Source of the DNA: Acidobacteriota bacterium
Lineage (GTDB): Bacteria > Actinomycetota > Acidimicrobiia > Spongiisociales > UBA5794
DNA: 64,000 nucleotides
Direction of reading: 5' to 3'
Assembly (NCBI GenBank): GCA_022562055.1
Contig: JADFQA010000006.1
Coordinates: 31,475 to 95,474 of the forward strand
This document shows positions 17,672-26,649 of the stretch, piece by piece. A program made the position numbers and the translations under genes. Every line of letters starts with the position of its first letter. Position 1 is the stretch's first letter. A model generated the notes under the pieces. The model was not told the origin of the DNA. It ran no database searches and saw only the letters and a list, made by a program, of their open reading frames with translations.

Positions 17672-18870
17672 GCGACACTGAGGCCGACGACCAGCCGGAC
17701 AACGCCGAGCGGACCATGGATGACATCACCGGCGTCGGCACCTCCTGGCGTGGCGCGTTGCTGGTGCCTGCGCTAGCGCTGCTCACCGCACTGATTGCCG
17801 GCGCGCTCATCATTTCGGTCTCTGATCTTGATCTGCTTGCGTTGTGGAAATCTGACCCGGTGCTGGCTTTCACGGAGACATGGGCCAAAATTTCGGGGGC
17901 GTACTCTGCAATGTTTCGTGGAGCGTTTGGCGACCTCCAGGGAGTATCCGACACTTTGACCCGTTCTGCGCCGTTGATCCTTGCCGGTCTGTCTGTGGCG
18001 GTGGGCTTCAAGGCAGGTTTGTTCAACATCGGTGCAGAGGGCCAAATGGTCATTGGTGGTCTAACCGCTGTCATCGTTGGCTTTTCGTTTGACCTTCCCG
18101 CAGTCATCCATCTTCCGTTGGCGATACTCGGTGGGTTTGTGGGCGGGTTTGCATGGGGCGCGATACCGGGACTGCTGCGGGCGAAGACCGGTGCCCACGA
18201 AGTTATAACGACGATCATGTTGAACTTCATCGCGATCAACTTGCTGTCCTATTTGTTGAAGACGTCTTTTATCCAGCAGCCCGGTCGGGACGACGCACGT
18301 TCAAAATTGGTCCAGGAGACCGCCCGCCTTCCCCGTTTGCTTGGCTTCTTGAACGATCCGGCTCTGCGTGTCCACCTCGGCATCGTCATTGCGTTGCTCG
18401 CTGCGGGAGCGGTCTACTGGTTGTTGTTCAAGACAACCCTCGGGTTCGAGCTCCGGTCCCTTGGTGCGAACCCTGACGCCGCTCGGTACGCCGGGATGAA
18501 CGTGTTGTGGTTGTACGTCGCCGCGATGGGGATTGCCGGCGGGCTCGCCGGCTTGGCGGGCGTCAACCCGACGTTGGGACTCCAGTTCCGTGCTACGCCT
18601 GGTTTCACGGCCTCTATCGGATTTGATGCCATCGCGCTTGCACTGCTGGGCAGGTCACACCCCGTGGGCGTGGTGTTTGCGGGGATTCTATTTGGCGCCC
18701 TGCGATCTGGCGGGCAGGAGATGCAGGCCGCGACTGGTATTTCGATTGATCTAGTGCTGGTCATCGGCGCACTCATTGTCGTGTTCATCGCAGCCCCCGC
18801 GCTCATAAGGTCCATCTACAGGGTTAAGACCGAGGACGCCGCTGCGTCAGTCACCAAAGGACTCGCGTAA
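17668..18870 (+). CDS. ABC importer permease, nucleoside type (first subunit)
   Basis: This 400-residue membrane protein has about eight to ten hydrophobic helices. Family hallmarks include a GLSVAVGFKAGLFNIGAEGQ segment, AKTGAHEVITTIMLNFIAIN and GANPDAARYAGMN, as in the BPD_transp_2 permeases of BMP-type importers. An acidic N-terminal tail of about 25 residues is cytoplasmic. ATG 17668 overlaps the ATPase stop by four bases, and its own stop overlaps the next start by one base, so ATPase and both permeases are translationally coupled. Confidence 0.92.
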   Translation: MSDTEADDQPDNAERTMDDITGVGTSWRGALLVPALALLTALIAGALIISVSDLDLLALWKSDPVLAFTETWAKISGAYSAMFRGAFGDLQGVSDTLTRSAPLILAGLSVAVGFKAGLFNIGAEGQMVIGGLTAVIVGFSFDLPAVIHLPLAILGGFVGGFAWGAIPGLLRAKTGAHEVITTIMLNFIAINLLSYLLKTSFIQQPGRDDARSKLVQETARLPRLLGFLNDPALRVHLGIVIALLAAGAVYWLLFKTTLGFELRSLGANPDAARYAGMNVLWLYVAAMGIAGGLAGLAGVNPTLGLQFRATPGFTASIGFDAIALALLGRSHPVGVVFAGILFGALRSGGQEMQAATGISIDLVLVIGALIVVFIAAPALIRSIYRVKTEDAAASVTKGLA

Positions 18871-20165
18871 TGAGCGACACAGCTGTGCAGGGTGCTTCGC
18901 TGGTTGCGACGCAACGTCGCGCAAAACGCCTCGGATGGTTCTACATTGCGCTGGCCGCGTTTGTCACTCTTGTGTTTGGGTTCACCGTGACCGGCGATGG
19001 CGATTCTTCGCTGGGCCTTGTGTTAGCCCGAGACAGATTTGCCGATTTCGAGTTTGGTATTGGGTCGATCCGCATTCTGCCGAGTCTCGTGATTCCCGCC
19101 GCGACGACCAACTTCTTGATCGCGGCGATCATCGCGTTTTTTGGGGGGCGGCTGCTCACCAAAAAGTCCACAAAAGCTTCAAACAGCACCTTGGCCTTGG
19201 TCGTTGCGCTGTTTCTGTTGGCGTTTCTCATCTGGGCCGCCGCCGGCCAATCATTCAACCTCGCATCCATGTTGCGCCAGGCTGTGCTGCGCTCAGCCCC
19301 GCTGACATTTGGGGCGATTGCGGGAGTGCTCTCTGAGCGGGTTGCGGTGGTCAACATTGCGATCGAAGGAATGCTGCTTGGAGGTGCCTTTACCGGTGTG
19401 ATCGTCGGGTCGTTGTACGGTGCATGGCCGGGCGTGCTTGCTGCAACGATTACTGGTGCGATGTTGGCCTGGGTGCTTGCGGTGTTGTCGATCAAGTACA
19501 AGGTCGATCAAATTATTTCTGGTGTGGTGATCAACATCTTCGTGTTGGGACTGACGTCGTTCTTAGCAGTGCAGATTCTGACCCAGAACCCTGACCTAAA
19601 CAACAGTCCCCGCATCGGGCGGTGGAGTGTGCCAATTCTGTCCGATATCCCGTTCGTAGGCACGGTGCTCTTCCAACAGAACATGTTCGTCTACATCATG
19701 TTTGGACTCGTGGCCGTCACTACATACGGACTCTTCCACACCCGCTGGGGACTCCGTGCAAGAGCAGTAGGCGAGCACCCGCGGGCCGCTGACACACTGG
19801 GTCTTGATGTGTATCGCATCCGATACATTGGTGTCATCCTCGGCGGGGTTGTTGCGGGGTTTGGTGGTGCTTTCTTCACGATCGGCCAGGTCGGGCGATT
19901 CGACGAGAACATGACTGCTGGACGCGGGTTCATTGCACTTGCTGCGATGATTTTCGGCCGTTGGCACCCGGTGGGTGCAATGGGCGCCGCGATGGTGTTC
20001 GGGTTCTCCGATGCCATTGCAAACAAGCTCGGCATCCTGAACACCCCAATACCGTCCGAGTTCCTTGCAATGGCCCCATACATTGCAACGTTGATCGTCG
20101 TGGCTGGCGTGGTTGGAAAGTCCCGCCCTCCGGCAGCCGACGGTATCCCGTACGACAAGCAGTAA
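18870..20165 (+). CDS. ABC importer permease, nucleoside type (second subunit)
   Basis: This is the second BPD_transp_2 permease and would pair with the first one to form the translocation pore. The core shows LTFGAIAGVLSERVAVVNIA and IEGMLLGGAF, then GLRARAVGEHPRAADTLGLD, both typical. At 431 residues it has an extra N-terminal part: two or three membrane helices before the conserved core. It is the last gene of the importer operon and converges on the zinc-ribbon gene 21 bases later. Confidence 0.92.
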   Translation: MSDTAVQGASLVATQRRAKRLGWFYIALAAFVTLVFGFTVTGDGDSSLGLVLARDRFADFEFGIGSIRILPSLVIPAATTNFLIAAIIAFFGGRLLTKKSTKASNSTLALVVALFLLAFLIWAAAGQSFNLASMLRQAVLRSAPLTFGAIAGVLSERVAVVNIAIEGMLLGGAFTGVIVGSLYGAWPGVLAATITGAMLAWVLAVLSIKYKVDQIISGVVINIFVLGLTSFLAVQILTQNPDLNNSPRIGRWSVPILSDIPFVGTVLFQQNMFVYIMFGLVAVTTYGLFHTRWGLRARAVGEHPRAADTLGLDVYRIRYIGVILGGVVAGFGGAFFTIGQVGRFDENMTAGRGFIALAAMIFGRWHPVGAMGAAMVFGFSDAIANKLGILNTPIPSEFLAMAPYIATLIVVAGVVGKSRPPAADGIPYDKQ

Positions 20166-20186
20166 GTCGCGGTCAACGTCACGCTG

Positions 20187-21044
20187 CTACTGGGTAGGGG
20201 TCACTTCTCTGCCGAAGAACTCGATCTCGGCGACAACCAGCTCGTTGAACGGGTTGTTACCCGCAACGATTTCGCCCGGGTAGGTTGATATGACACGCAG
20301 CGTAAGCCGGGTTGTCTTGAGTGTCGCGATCGCAATCCGCTGCTGGTCGTTGGTGTTGTCCAGCCGACCCGACGTTTCGAGTGTTATATCGTCAACGGTG
20401 ATCGTGAACTCCTGTATGCGGTAATTCCGTTTGAATCGGGTGTCGTCGACAACGTTTTGAATACGGATCTCAGAAATAGCGACCGGTGTAGCCCAGGTGA
20501 ACGTGAGCTCTACGTCGACGCCTCGGTCACCGTTTGACTGCCACTCCTTGAGGCGATCGTCATCGATAAGATTGTCCGCCCCTAGGCTCGCAGTCAACAC
20601 AGAGTTCGCGTCGGCAGTCGTCGGGGTGATAAGCGAGAGCGGAACGTTCAGAGTGGTCGATGTGGGTGCGGCCGTCGACGTGGTCGCGGGGTCGGCACCG
20701 TCTCCGCCGATGAATCTACTAAAGATGAAGACCACTACGAGCACACCGAGGAGCACTCCGAGGGCTCGTCCCCCGGGTGTCATCTTCAACGCAGGAGGAG
20801 GTGCAACCGGAAGCGGGCTCGCTTGAATGCGGGCTCCGCACGCTTCGCAGTGGCGGTTTGACGGCGGGTTCGACGCCGCGCACGACGGGCAAGAAATCGC
20901 CGCCGTCCGACGTCTCGTCACCGGTTGAGTGATCTCTCGACGCTGCACAACGGGAGGAGGCTCCACACCAGGAGGTGGCCCTTCGTCAAGCTCAAATGGT
21001 TCGAACAAATCCTCAAACGGATCGTCTGGTGTGTCCCTGTCCAC
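20187..21044 (-). CDS. zinc-ribbon membrane protein with an extracytoplasmic discoidin-like domain
   Basis: An acidic Pro-rich N-terminal segment precedes a zinc ribbon (CPSCAASNPPSNRHCEACG, residues about 52-70). One membrane helix (ALGVLLGVLVVVFIFSRF) and a Thr/Ser linker follow. The C-terminal 140 residues look like a galactose-binding/NADase-type glycan-binding beta sandwich (LIDDDRLKEWQSNG, then VAISEIRIQN and VAEIEFFGRE). The protein probably senses or binds a surface ligand while the ribbon sits in the cytoplasm. GTG 21044 has GAGGA upstream. No enzymatic residues are evident; the function is unknown. Confidence 0.75.
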   Translation of the reverse strand: MDRDTPDDPFEDLFEPFELDEGPPPGVEPPPVVQRREITQPVTRRRTAAISCPSCAASNPPSNRHCEACGARIQASPLPVAPPPALKMTPGGRALGVLLGVLVVVFIFSRFIGGDGADPATTSTAAPTSTTLNVPLSLITPTTADANSVLTASLGADNLIDDDRLKEWQSNGDRGVDVELTFTWATPVAISEIRIQNVVDDTRFKRNYRIQEFTITVDDITLETSGRLDNTNDQQRIAIATLKTTRLTLRVISTYPGEIVAGNNPFNELVVAEIEFFGREVTPTQ

Positions 21045-21060
21045 GGTTCCTCAGGAGTTC

Positions 21061-21078
21061 AGCGCCTAGTCAGGCGCT
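21061..21078 (+). promoter_or_regulatory. hairpin/palindrome between divergent genes
   Basis: AGCGCCT-AGTC-AGGCGCT is a perfect 7-base inverted repeat. It lies 16 bases upstream of the zinc-ribbon gene and 12 bases upstream of the small membrane ORF, where an operator for both directions would fall. TATTGT follows directly and could be a -10 for a leaderless plus-strand message. Confidence 0.4.
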
Positions 21079-21090
21079 ATTGTTGCATGG

Positions 21091-21219
21091 ATGTATGCAT
21101 TTCGCGCGGTTCGAGAGGCGGAGGCCTGGACGACTACCAACATCGTTGGTGGTGTTGTCCTCCTTATCGTGGTGGTCGGTGCCCTAGTTTGGGCTATTCG
21201 GCGCTACCTGTACGAGTGA
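21091..21219 (+). CDS. small single-helix membrane protein (42 residues)
   Basis: This short frame encodes MYAFRAVREAEAWTTTNIVG followed by a strongly hydrophobic stretch and ends ALVWAIRRYLYE. That is a single membrane helix (about residues 18-36) with a basic cytoplasmic end, a composition unlikely in random sequence. No ribosome site is visible; a TATTGT six bases upstream would allow leaderless expression. It fills most of the gap between the zinc-ribbon gene and radA. I do not recognise a family. Confidence 0.42.
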   Translation: MYAFRAVREAEAWTTTNIVGGVVLLIVVVGALVWAIRRYLYE

Positions 21220-21331
21220 GCCCGCAGTTATTTTCGGGGCCGCGTGAAATCCGTCTCTTTCCTTGCGCCGAGCATGTGTGTGTCACACCGGTTCGCTAGC
21301 GTGGATTGCAAGGATAAGTTCAGGAGTAACC

Positions 21332-22642
21332 GTGGCGTACCGCTGCACTATATGTGAGCACCGTTCAGGAAAGTGGATGGGGTTCTGTTCCCAATGCGGG
21401 GAGCGTGGCTCGCTCGTTGAGATCACCTCCAACAGCGGCCGGCCAAGTGTCCCCGTAGCGATCAACAGCGTCGGAGAACGGCACTCTGCACGGTGTGCGG
21501 TGGGTATCGACGAGTTCGACCGCGTATTGGGGGGCGGGTTTGTCCCGGGAGCAGCCGTGCTGCTTGGCGGTGAACCTGGCGTTGGTAAGTCCACCCTGTT
21601 GCTCCAGATAGCGGCGGCTCTCGCAGGTGGCGAGCGGCAGGTGCTTATGGCGAGCGCCGAGGAGTCTGTTGGCCAGATCGCCCTGCGTGGAAAGCGCGTC
21701 GGTGCTGCGGTTGATGGTATCGACCTCCTCGCCGAGAGATCGCTTGAGACCATCCTCGCCACCGCGGAGGCTGTCCAACCGGCACTGCTTATCGTCGATT
21801 CAATACAGACAGTCGTGACTGCAGGCGCAGACGGCATCGCCGGATCGGTCGGGCAGGTGCGAGCCTGTGGGGCGGAGGCGGTTGCCTTTGCGAAGCGGAC
21901 CGGTATCCCGGTTGTGCTTATCGGGCATGTCACCAAAGACGGCTCGATCGCCGGTCCGAAGGTGCTCGAGCACCTTGTCGATGTCGTGCTGTACCTTGAG
22001 GGAGACGACGCCGTGGGTCTGCGGGTGCTTCGGAGCCTCAAGAATCGATATGGCTCGATCAACCAAATCGGATTGTTCGAGATGAGCGGGCACGGCATGG
22101 TTCCCATCGCCGACCCCGCCAAGATCCTGCTGTCGAGCCGACGTCAGGGCAGTGCAGGCACGGTGCTTGCCGTAACGCTCGAAGGCCGACGACCGATTGT
22201 TCTTGAGGTCCAGGCGCTCGTGTCCAAGTCCGTTACGCCTCAGCCTCGCCGGTCTGTGAACGGCATCGACTCAGCGAGGGTTCACCAGTTGCTGGCGGTC
22301 TTGGTCCGTCACGCTGGGATGCCGTTTGGCGATCAAGATGTATACGTCAATGTCGTTGGTGGTATCAAGCTGAAAGAGCCGGCGGCCGATCTCCCAGTAG
22401 CCCTTGCGTTGGCGTCTTCGCTCGCTGGTGTTGTGCTCAACGACGTCGTTGCTTGGGGTGAGGTTGGTCTTACTGGCGAAATCCGAGCGGTCTCTCAGTC
22501 TGATCGGCGACGCGAGGAAGCACTGCGTCTCGGTGTCAACGTTGTCGTCGCTCCCGGCGACGCGATGCACACAATCCGCGACGCACTCGCTGCTGTCGGC
22601 ATCTCCCCGGTTCGAAGCAAGGGTTCCGGTGCCGATTTCTAA
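21332..22642 (+). CDS. radA: DNA repair protein RadA (Sms)
   Basis: RadA is a RecA-like ATPase that drives branch migration in recombination. The N-terminal zinc finger is CTICEHRSGKWMGFCSQC. Walker A is GGEPGVGKST near 79-88, the RadA-specific KNRYGS lies near 237, and a Lon-protease-like domain closes the protein (DLPVALALASSLAG). GTG 21332 follows CAGGAG by six bases; the frame is open upstream but without family residues. disA follows 21 bases later, an arrangement shared with Firmicutes and Actinobacteria. Confidence 0.95.
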   Translation: MAYRCTICEHRSGKWMGFCSQCGERGSLVEITSNSGRPSVPVAINSVGERHSARCAVGIDEFDRVLGGGFVPGAAVLLGGEPGVGKSTLLLQIAAALAGGERQVLMASAEESVGQIALRGKRVGAAVDGIDLLAERSLETILATAEAVQPALLIVDSIQTVVTAGADGIAGSVGQVRACGAEAVAFAKRTGIPVVLIGHVTKDGSIAGPKVLEHLVDVVLYLEGDDAVGLRVLRSLKNRYGSINQIGLFEMSGHGMVPIADPAKILLSSRRQGSAGTVLAVTLEGRRPIVLEVQALVSKSVTPQPRRSVNGIDSARVHQLLAVLVRHAGMPFGDQDVYVNVVGGIKLKEPAADLPVALALASSLAGVVLNDVVAWGEVGLTGEIRAVSQSDRRREEALRLGVNVVVAPGDAMHTIRDALAAVGISPVRSKGSGADF

Positions 22643-22663
22643 AGACTGTTACTGTTCGGCGTC

Positions 22664-23725
22664 ATGAGTAATGGTGGCCGGGCGAGCATTGACATTCTTC
22701 GGAGCTTTGCTCCGGGAACGCCGCTACGGCAGGCAACCGAGCTGATCCTTCGGCAGGGCACCGGTGCGCTCATCCTCATTGGCTCCGGTCCGAAGGTCGA
22801 CAGCGTGTGCAGCGGCGGGTTCCGGCTCGATGGAGCCGCCTTCACCGCACAGCGCGTGGCCGAGGTCGCAAAAATGGACGGCGGCATTGTTGTCGATTCC
22901 GAAACGATGCATATCACGCGAGTCAACGTGCATTTTATGCCAGACCCTACGATCCCTACTCTCGAGACCGGCACCAGATTTCGCACCGCTGAGCGACTTG
23001 CACGCGACACCGGCAAGGCCGTGCTTGCAATCTCGGAGGAGCGCCGTGCGAGCGCCACCGTGTATATCGGCGACCAAACGTTCGAGCTACGGTCGCCGGC
23101 TTCGCTCGTTGTTCAGGCCAACCAGGCTCTCAATTCGTTAGAACGCTTGCGTAGACGCGTCGCGGATGCCGAGCATTCCCTCACCCGCGCTGAGGCGGAC
23201 GACGTTGCAACAGTACGCGACGTTGTGGTTCTTCTTCAGAGGGCTACGTACGTCGACCGGGTCTATGAAGGATTCAACCGTCTCCTACTAGAGCTTGGAG
23301 AGGACGGGGTGCTATTCGAGATCCAGGCCAACGATATTGTTGAAGGTGTTCGAACCGTTGGTGACCTTGTATACAGAGACTATTTGCCAAAGGGCAAGCG
23401 TAAGACCGCGTCCTACGCCAAGATCCTGTCACAGCTGGCAATGGACGATCTCCAGTCGGGGATCCGCGTCAGCCAGGACCTTGGGTTTGGCGCGCTGGAC
23501 AACAGCGTGCGACCACGCGGGCTGCGTATCCTCACCGGTGTGCCGCGGCTGCCTGAGGCCGTTCGCGCAGCATTGTTGAAGCACTTCGATTCCTACGCTG
23601 AACTCATCGCGGCAACTGTCGCAGATTTGGGGCGGGTCGAAGGTGTTGGCCGGTCCCGCGCCCACCACATCAGGTCGTATCTCGATCGTGTCGAGCAGCT
23701 CGCTTCTCCCCTGGGTGACACGTAA
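22664..23725 (+). CDS. disA: DisA-type diadenylate cyclase with altered active-site motifs
   Basis: DisA scans DNA and makes cyclic di-AMP from two ATP. The architecture is complete: DAC domain (about 10-140), helical linker, and C-terminal helix-hairpin-helix domain (GLRILTGVPRLP, then VADLGRVEGVGRSRA). The two signature motifs differ, however. The usual DGA reads D72-G73-G74, and RHR reads R105-F106-R107 in TGTRFRTAER. Other conserved surroundings (VAKMDG, NVHFMPD, ETGTR) are kept. The enzyme may be active with altered kinetics or be a sensor only. It sits between radA and carD, as expected for DisA. Confidence 0.9.
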   Translation: MSNGGRASIDILRSFAPGTPLRQATELILRQGTGALILIGSGPKVDSVCSGGFRLDGAAFTAQRVAEVAKMDGGIVVDSETMHITRVNVHFMPDPTIPTLETGTRFRTAERLARDTGKAVLAISEERRASATVYIGDQTFELRSPASLVVQANQALNSLERLRRRVADAEHSLTRAEADDVATVRDVVVLLQRATYVDRVYEGFNRLLLELGEDGVLFEIQANDIVEGVRTVGDLVYRDYLPKGKRKTASYAKILSQLAMDDLQSGIRVSQDLGFGALDNSVRPRGLRILTGVPRLPEAVRAALLKHFDSYAELIAATVADLGRVEGVGRSRAHHIRSYLDRVEQLASPLGDT

Positions 23726-23836
23726 ACCGGTCATTGGGCGGGTAATCGTTTGCGAGTCCGAGACCGCGGGTGAGTCGATCGAGTCTGCGCAGACACCGAG
23801 TACACTGCCGCCCGCGACAAAATGAGTTGAGTACGA

Positions 23837-24769
23837 GTGCCAGCCAAGAAAAGCCCAACGAAGAAGACAGCCACGAAGCGGACCGCCTCGCCAAAAAGGG
23901 TGTCTGCAGCCGCTACGAAGAAGCCGTCGACTGCTAAGAAGGCGCCGGCGAAGCGGATCTCGCCAAAATCGGCGCCTCGCGCAAAGAAGGCTTCGGCCTC
24001 GAAGGCTTCGGCCAAAAAGCTTTCATCCAAGAAGGCCCCTGTCGCCAAGAAGGCCCCTGTCGCCAAGAAGGCCCCTGTCGCCAAGAAGGCCCCTGTCGCC
24101 AAGAAGGCAGCCGGAAAAGCGCCAAGTGCAAGGGCTGAGTCCTCAAAGGCTGCGGCCTCGAAAGCTACTCCCACCAAAGCAGATTGGGCGAAAGCCGCGC
24201 CCACCAAGACGGCAGCCAAGAAGGGCAAGCGCGCCGAAAAGAAGTCCCTCGCCGGTCCTATAAAGACCCCGTTTAGTGTCAAGGATAAAGTCGTATATCC
24301 GCATCACGGCGCCGCTACCATCATTAAGAAGCAGAAGCTTGAGTTTGATGGGGAGAAGATTGAGTATTTCGTTCTCGAAGTCGCCACCGACCAGCTCATT
24401 GTTCGAGTGCCGGTAGCTCGCGCGGTTGAACTAGGTGTGCGCCCAGTGATATCGAGAACGGTGGCACGCAAAGTGTTTGCGACGTTCAAAGATGATCCGC
24501 AGGAAGCTGGGGCCAACTGGTCACGCTGGTACAAACTGTTGACTGAGAAAATCAACAGTGGCGATATTTTCCAGGTCGCGGAAGTGGTTCGCGACCTCAC
24601 GTACGCCCAGCAGGTCAAGGGGATATCGCCAGCGTTGAAGCGCATGCTTGCAAAGGCCCGGCTGATCATCATCTCGGAACTCCGTTTTGCCCTCGACCTT
24701 GGCGAAGAGGCCACCATTGCGAAGCTCGACAGGGCATTGCCAACCGTCGAGGAAGATGACGACGAGTAG
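23837..24769 (+). CDS. carD: CarD-family RNA polymerase-binding regulator with a histone-H1-like N-terminal tail
   Basis: CarD binds RNA polymerase beta and stabilises open promoters. The conserved domain begins near residue 145 (PFSVKDKVVYPHHGAATI) and continues through QLIVRVPVARAVELGVRPV and a helical part containing NWSRWYKLLTEKI. CarD proteins of Mycobacterium are about 160 residues; this one is 310. The extra first 144 residues are almost only Lys, Ala, Pro, Ser and Thr (AKKAP-type repeats), resembling histone H1 C termini and bacterial DNA-compacting tails. GTG 23837 starts it; TACACT at 23801 could be its -10. The C terminus is acidic. Confidence 0.9.
   Translation: MPAKKSPTKKTATKRTASPKRVSAAATKKPSTAKKAPAKRISPKSAPRAKKASASKASAKKLSSKKAPVAKKAPVAKKAPVAKKAPVAKKAAGKAPSARAESSKAAASKATPTKADWAKAAPTKTAAKKGKRAEKKSLAGPIKTPFSVKDKVVYPHHGAATIIKKQKLEFDGEKIEYFVLEVATDQLIVRVPVARAVELGVRPVISRTVARKVFATFKDDPQEAGANWSRWYKLLTEKINSGDIFQVAEVVRDLTYAQQVKGISPALKRMLAKARLIIISELRFALDLGEEATIAKLDRALPTVEEDDDE
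24029..24108 (+). repeat. 18-bp tandem repeat inside the carD tail
   Basis: Four exact 18-base units (AAGAAGGCCCCTGTCGCC) start at 24029, 24047, 24065 and 24083, with a partial fifth. Each encodes KKAPVA. Exact identity at wobble positions shows recent copy-number change by slippage or recombination. Confidence 0.95.
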
Positions 24770-24955
24770 CGAGGACGACGCCCTCCCCATCTGAGACGGT
24801 CTTCGACTTGGTCTCGGTCTTGGGTGTGACGCGTCGCAGCCGGTGGGGGTGGGTATTCCACCGTCGGTCCGTCCTTGCTGGAGTAGAAATCCGTCAACAG
24901 CGTGTGCATCCCTGCCGATAGTTTGACCATGGCGATGCTACATGACGGCTAAACC

Positions 24956-26029
24956 ATGATGGTCGAAACCATCAGGCTTCTTGTCACCCTGGCAACCACG
25001 GCTATTGGCTTCAGCGCGGGCCGTTCTGTCGCGTCATGGTTTCCAAGTGCGGGTATCAGACCCGACGAATCGATTGTATGGGGCGCCATGCTTGGGGCCG
25101 CAGTGGGTTATGTACTTGGTGGTGTGCTTGGCCGGCGCCTTCGTTCTGACATCGGGCGGACCCCCGACCTGTTGCGACGTGCCACGGGTCCACAGCTCTT
25201 TGCGGGGACGTTCGGCGGCGTTGCCGGGCTGATCGTCGGCACGGTGTTTGCGGTCCCGTTCATTGCATTTTTCCCGGCCACAATCGCTTGGCCCGTCGCG
25301 GGCCTGGTGGTACTCGTCTTCACATCGTTCGGAGCCTCTGTCTTTGCCGAAAGAGCGCACGAACTGCTCGCCGCGGCGGGACTTCGAGAACGGGAACCTT
25401 TCCGCCGGACAGACGTAGATCCGTCTCAGACGGCCGGTCTGGTGTTCGTGGTCGACTCGTCCGCGGCCATAGACGGACGGCTACTTGAACTCACCCGTGC
25501 TGGTCTTGTCACCGGGACGATTCTGGTGCCCGCCTTTGTGGTCGATGAGTTGCAGGCGGTCGCCGACTCTGCGGACAGATCGAAGCGCCGGCGCGGGCGG
25601 CGCGGCCTCGACATTCTCGACGTTGTGCGCGACGTCGATGGAGTTGAGTTCCACATTGTTGAGAGCACCGTCCCCGAACAATCCGAAGTTGACGGCAAAC
25701 TGCTGGTGATCTGCGACCGGTACAACGCAACGTTGGTCACGACAGACCACAACCTTGCAAAGGCGGCGGGGCTGCGAGACATTCGTGTATTGAACCCGCA
25801 CGCCCTCGGCGAAATGCTCAAACCGCAGGTCGCGATGGGTGACCCCCTCGAGATCCTCATTCAAAGAGAAGGCTCCGAGGCGGGTCAGGGCGTAGGATTC
25901 CTTGAGGATGGCACAATGGTGATTGTCCAAAATGGTGCCAGCAAGATAGGCACCGTAGTGAAGGTCGAGGTTTCCAACATGATGCGCACGTCGATTGGCC
26001 GAATGGTGTTCGCTGAAATAACACCATGA
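24956..26029 (+). CDS. membrane-anchored PIN/TRAM-domain nuclease (YacL-like)
   Basis: Three or four N-terminal membrane helices (to about residue 130) anchor a PIN nuclease domain with its acidic residues in FVVDSSAAIDGR, VVDELQ, DGKLLVICDRY and TTDHNLAKAA. A C-terminal TRAM domain (about 290-355) should bind RNA. The layout and the place between the disA block and ispD match Bacillus yacL. An RNA-processing role is likely from the domains but unproven. It ends in an ATGA overlap with ispD. Confidence 0.87.
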   Translation: MMVETIRLLVTLATTAIGFSAGRSVASWFPSAGIRPDESIVWGAMLGAAVGYVLGGVLGRRLRSDIGRTPDLLRRATGPQLFAGTFGGVAGLIVGTVFAVPFIAFFPATIAWPVAGLVVLVFTSFGASVFAERAHELLAAAGLREREPFRRTDVDPSQTAGLVFVVDSSAAIDGRLLELTRAGLVTGTILVPAFVVDELQAVADSADRSKRRRGRRGLDILDVVRDVDGVEFHIVESTVPEQSEVDGKLLVICDRYNATLVTTDHNLAKAAGLRDIRVLNPHALGEMLKPQVAMGDPLEILIQREGSEAGQGVGFLEDGTMVIVQNGASKIGTVVKVEVSNMMRTSIGRMVFAEITP

Positions 26030-26649
26030 ATCTTGCAGCGGTGGTTCTCGCCGCGGGAAGAGGCGCACGTTTCGGCGGTGAGAAACATGCGATCCAGCTT
26101 GCCGGCAAGCCGCTCTGGCAATGGTCCGTCGACCTGTTCTCTGGGCTTGGTATCCCCGTCACACTTGTCGGGTCAATCCCGGGTGGCATTCCTGGGGGAA
26201 AGCGTCGTCGCGACTCAGTGGTTGCCGGTCTCAACGCTCTCGCACCAAACGTGACGCACGTGCTCATTCACGACGCGGCAAGGCCGCTCGCGTCGCAGCG
26301 TCTCGTTGAACGCGTTGTTGGCGCACTCGAAGACGGTGCCAAAGCAGTGATACCCGCTGTCCCTGTGACCGACACGATTAAGCGGGTTGCCGACGGATCG
26401 GTTGTGGGGACGGTGGATCGGTCCGAGCTGTGGTGGGTGCAGACGCCGCAAGGATTCGAGTTGCGAGTCTTACGTGAGGCACACGCCCTCCACGACGATG
26501 ACGTGTCAGACGATGCGTCTCTTGTCGAAGCTCTCGGGGTGACCGTGAGAGTCGTTGAGGGCGATCAGGAGAACCGCAAGATCACCTATCGCGTCGATCA
26601 CTTCGTTGCCGAGGCGACCCTCAGCGATTTTGGAGATGCCGATGCCTGA
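26026..26649 (+). CDS. ispD: 2-C-methyl-D-erythritol 4-phosphate cytidylyltransferase
   Basis: IspD transfers CMP to methylerythritol phosphate in the non-mevalonate isoprenoid pathway. The nucleotide-binding loop AAGRGARFGGEKH opens the protein; HDAARPLAS, VTDTIKRV and TPQGFELRVL follow. The length of 207 is slightly short but complete. It is coupled to the PIN/TRAM gene (ATGA) and overlaps ispF by eight bases. Confidence 0.94.
   Translation: MNLAAVVLAAGRGARFGGEKHAIQLAGKPLWQWSVDLFSGLGIPVTLVGSIPGGIPGGKRRRDSVVAGLNALAPNVTHVLIHDAARPLASQRLVERVVGALEDGAKAVIPAVPVTDTIKRVADGSVVGTVDRSELWWVQTPQGFELRVLREAHALHDDDVSDDASLVEALGVTVRVVEGDQENRKITYRVDHFVAEATLSDFGDADA

Noticed and set aside
23784..23793. TCTGCGCAGA palindrome upstream of carD as operator
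   Set aside because: Perfect but only ten bases, with no second site or promoter evidence; too likely by chance.
24029..24108. Regular repeats considered as a CRISPR array
   Set aside because: Units are contiguous without spacers and encode KKAPVA in frame with carD.
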